Shown here: positions 63,511 to 64,000 of the stretch, piece after piece
Position numbering within the stretch: the stretch's first letter is position 1
Layout of the letters: each line of letters opens with the position of its first letter
Assembly: GCF_000003815.2 (NCBI RefSeq)
Contig: NC_049980.1
Span: 13,208,020-13,272,019 of the forward strand
Direction of reading: 5' to 3'
Source: Branchiostoma floridae
Taxonomy: Eukaryota > Chordata > Leptocardii > Amphioxiformes > Branchiostomatidae
DNA: 64,000 nt
The notes under the pieces: generated by a model
Database searches by the model: none
The model's input: only the letters and a program-made list of their open reading frames with translations
Told to the model about the DNA's origin: nothing
Program-made: the position numbers and the translations under genes

Positions 63511-64000
63511 CTGGACAAAATACACCGAATAGAAATCAACATATAGGTGGTTATTGATTGCGACTTATATTTGTATATGTCACAATAAGAAGGTTAAGGG
63601 TTTCAACTGTACGTGCGTATGCCAAAGATGAAGTCTGTTTCATTTGGTGAAGGTAGTTCCATATTAAGTAGTCTTAATCAAGCTGTAGGTCTAAGGGCAG
63701 TGGCCACTGTATTTAGGGAATGTACGGTATTGGAAGGCGGAACATATTCCTCTATTTCCTCAGCCTTTTGCCTTGAGTTCCCAACTGAAATCATATGGCA
63801 TTGCCCATTTTAACACTTGGCTGGACAGAAAAAAGTTGTGTTAAGTGTCTTTCCCACTGCCTTTGAGGGCACAACATCGGAGTCATGTCGAGGGATTCGA
63901 ACCTGGATGTTTTTTGTTGTGGACCAGACACCCTAAACGTTACACCAACACGGTACCATTTGACATTGGGTTTATACCTGAGGTCCCCCACCCCTCGCGC
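63511..64000 (-). other. Upstream intron of the mosaic channel gene
   Basis: The exon with the N-terminal half of the first Frizzled CRD must lie further right; I see none here. The segment contains only the SINE. Confidence 0.5.
63690..63965 (-). mobile_element. tRNA-derived SINE, possibly Deu-domain type
   Basis: On the minus strand TGGTGTAACGTTTAGGG (A-box-like) is followed by CAGGTTCGAATCCC, a strong B box, at about 63893-63906. Then come TTGTGCCCTCAAAGGCAG and AAGACACTTAACAC, which resemble the Deu core shared by vertebrate, amphioxus and echinoderm SINEs as I remember it. The 3' boundary is uncertain. Confidence 0.6.

Noticed and set aside
63830-63965. A tRNA gene on the minus strand
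   Set aside because: A- and B-box-like motifs are present but the arms do not form a full cloverleaf, and a SINE body follows. It is tRNA-derived, not a tRNA.

Overview
This window looks like a deuterostome invertebrate genome, most probably amphioxus (Branchiostoma). That is inferred from content, with no database match. The genes are intron-rich with phase-1 extracellular modules shuffled together (Frizzled CRD, kringle, CUB, LDLa, sushi). There are single orthologues of vertebrate families (FRK/Src42A-type kinase, PRSS16, prokineticin) and many MITE, SINE and palindromic repeats. No bacterial, viral or LTR-type element was recognised. Five N gaps interrupt the sequence (24120-24219, 24810-24909, 34920-35190, 41852-41951, 57380-57479).

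Layout, left to right. (1) 103-7739 (-): the 5' half (unique region, SH3, SH2) of a Src-superfamily tyrosine kinase whose kinase domain lies off the left edge. Its first intron holds a ~2 kb repeat that recurs inverted at 42.6-44.5 kb. (2) 11053-14476 (+): a two-exon secreted prokineticin-like peptide with an AVIT-like N-terminus. (3) 16761-23679 (-): a complete ten-exon S28 serine protease of PRSS16 type with its catalytic triad. (4) 25.6-36.8 kb: a cluster of four tiny three-exon genes (two -, two +). They encode 61-73 residue proteins that align without gaps to the core of an R-SNARE (VAMP) motif and end in basic tails with no membrane anchor. (5) 38278-39776 (+): a second prokineticin/colipase-type ten-cysteine secreted protein. 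(6) 40750-63510 (-): a large gene, open at its 5' end. Nineteen exons in uninterrupted phase give Frizzled CRD, kringle, CUB, LDLa, second Frizzled CRD, second kringle, sushi, then a whole Cys-loop ligand-gated ion channel. (7) 55127-57995 (+): a C-type lectin gene lying antisense inside the CUB-LDLa intron of that gene.

The two observations most worth following are the channel with a Wnt/growth-factor-receptor-like mosaic ectodomain (item 6) and the R-SNARE-like miniprotein cluster (item 4). The mosaic channel would place ligand-binding modules in front of a pentameric channel. The miniproteins look like soluble competitors of membrane-anchored VAMPs. Both are inferences from translated exons and need transcript evidence. 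The rest of the window is introns and intergenic DNA with tandem repeats, MITEs, SINEs and a LINE remnant.
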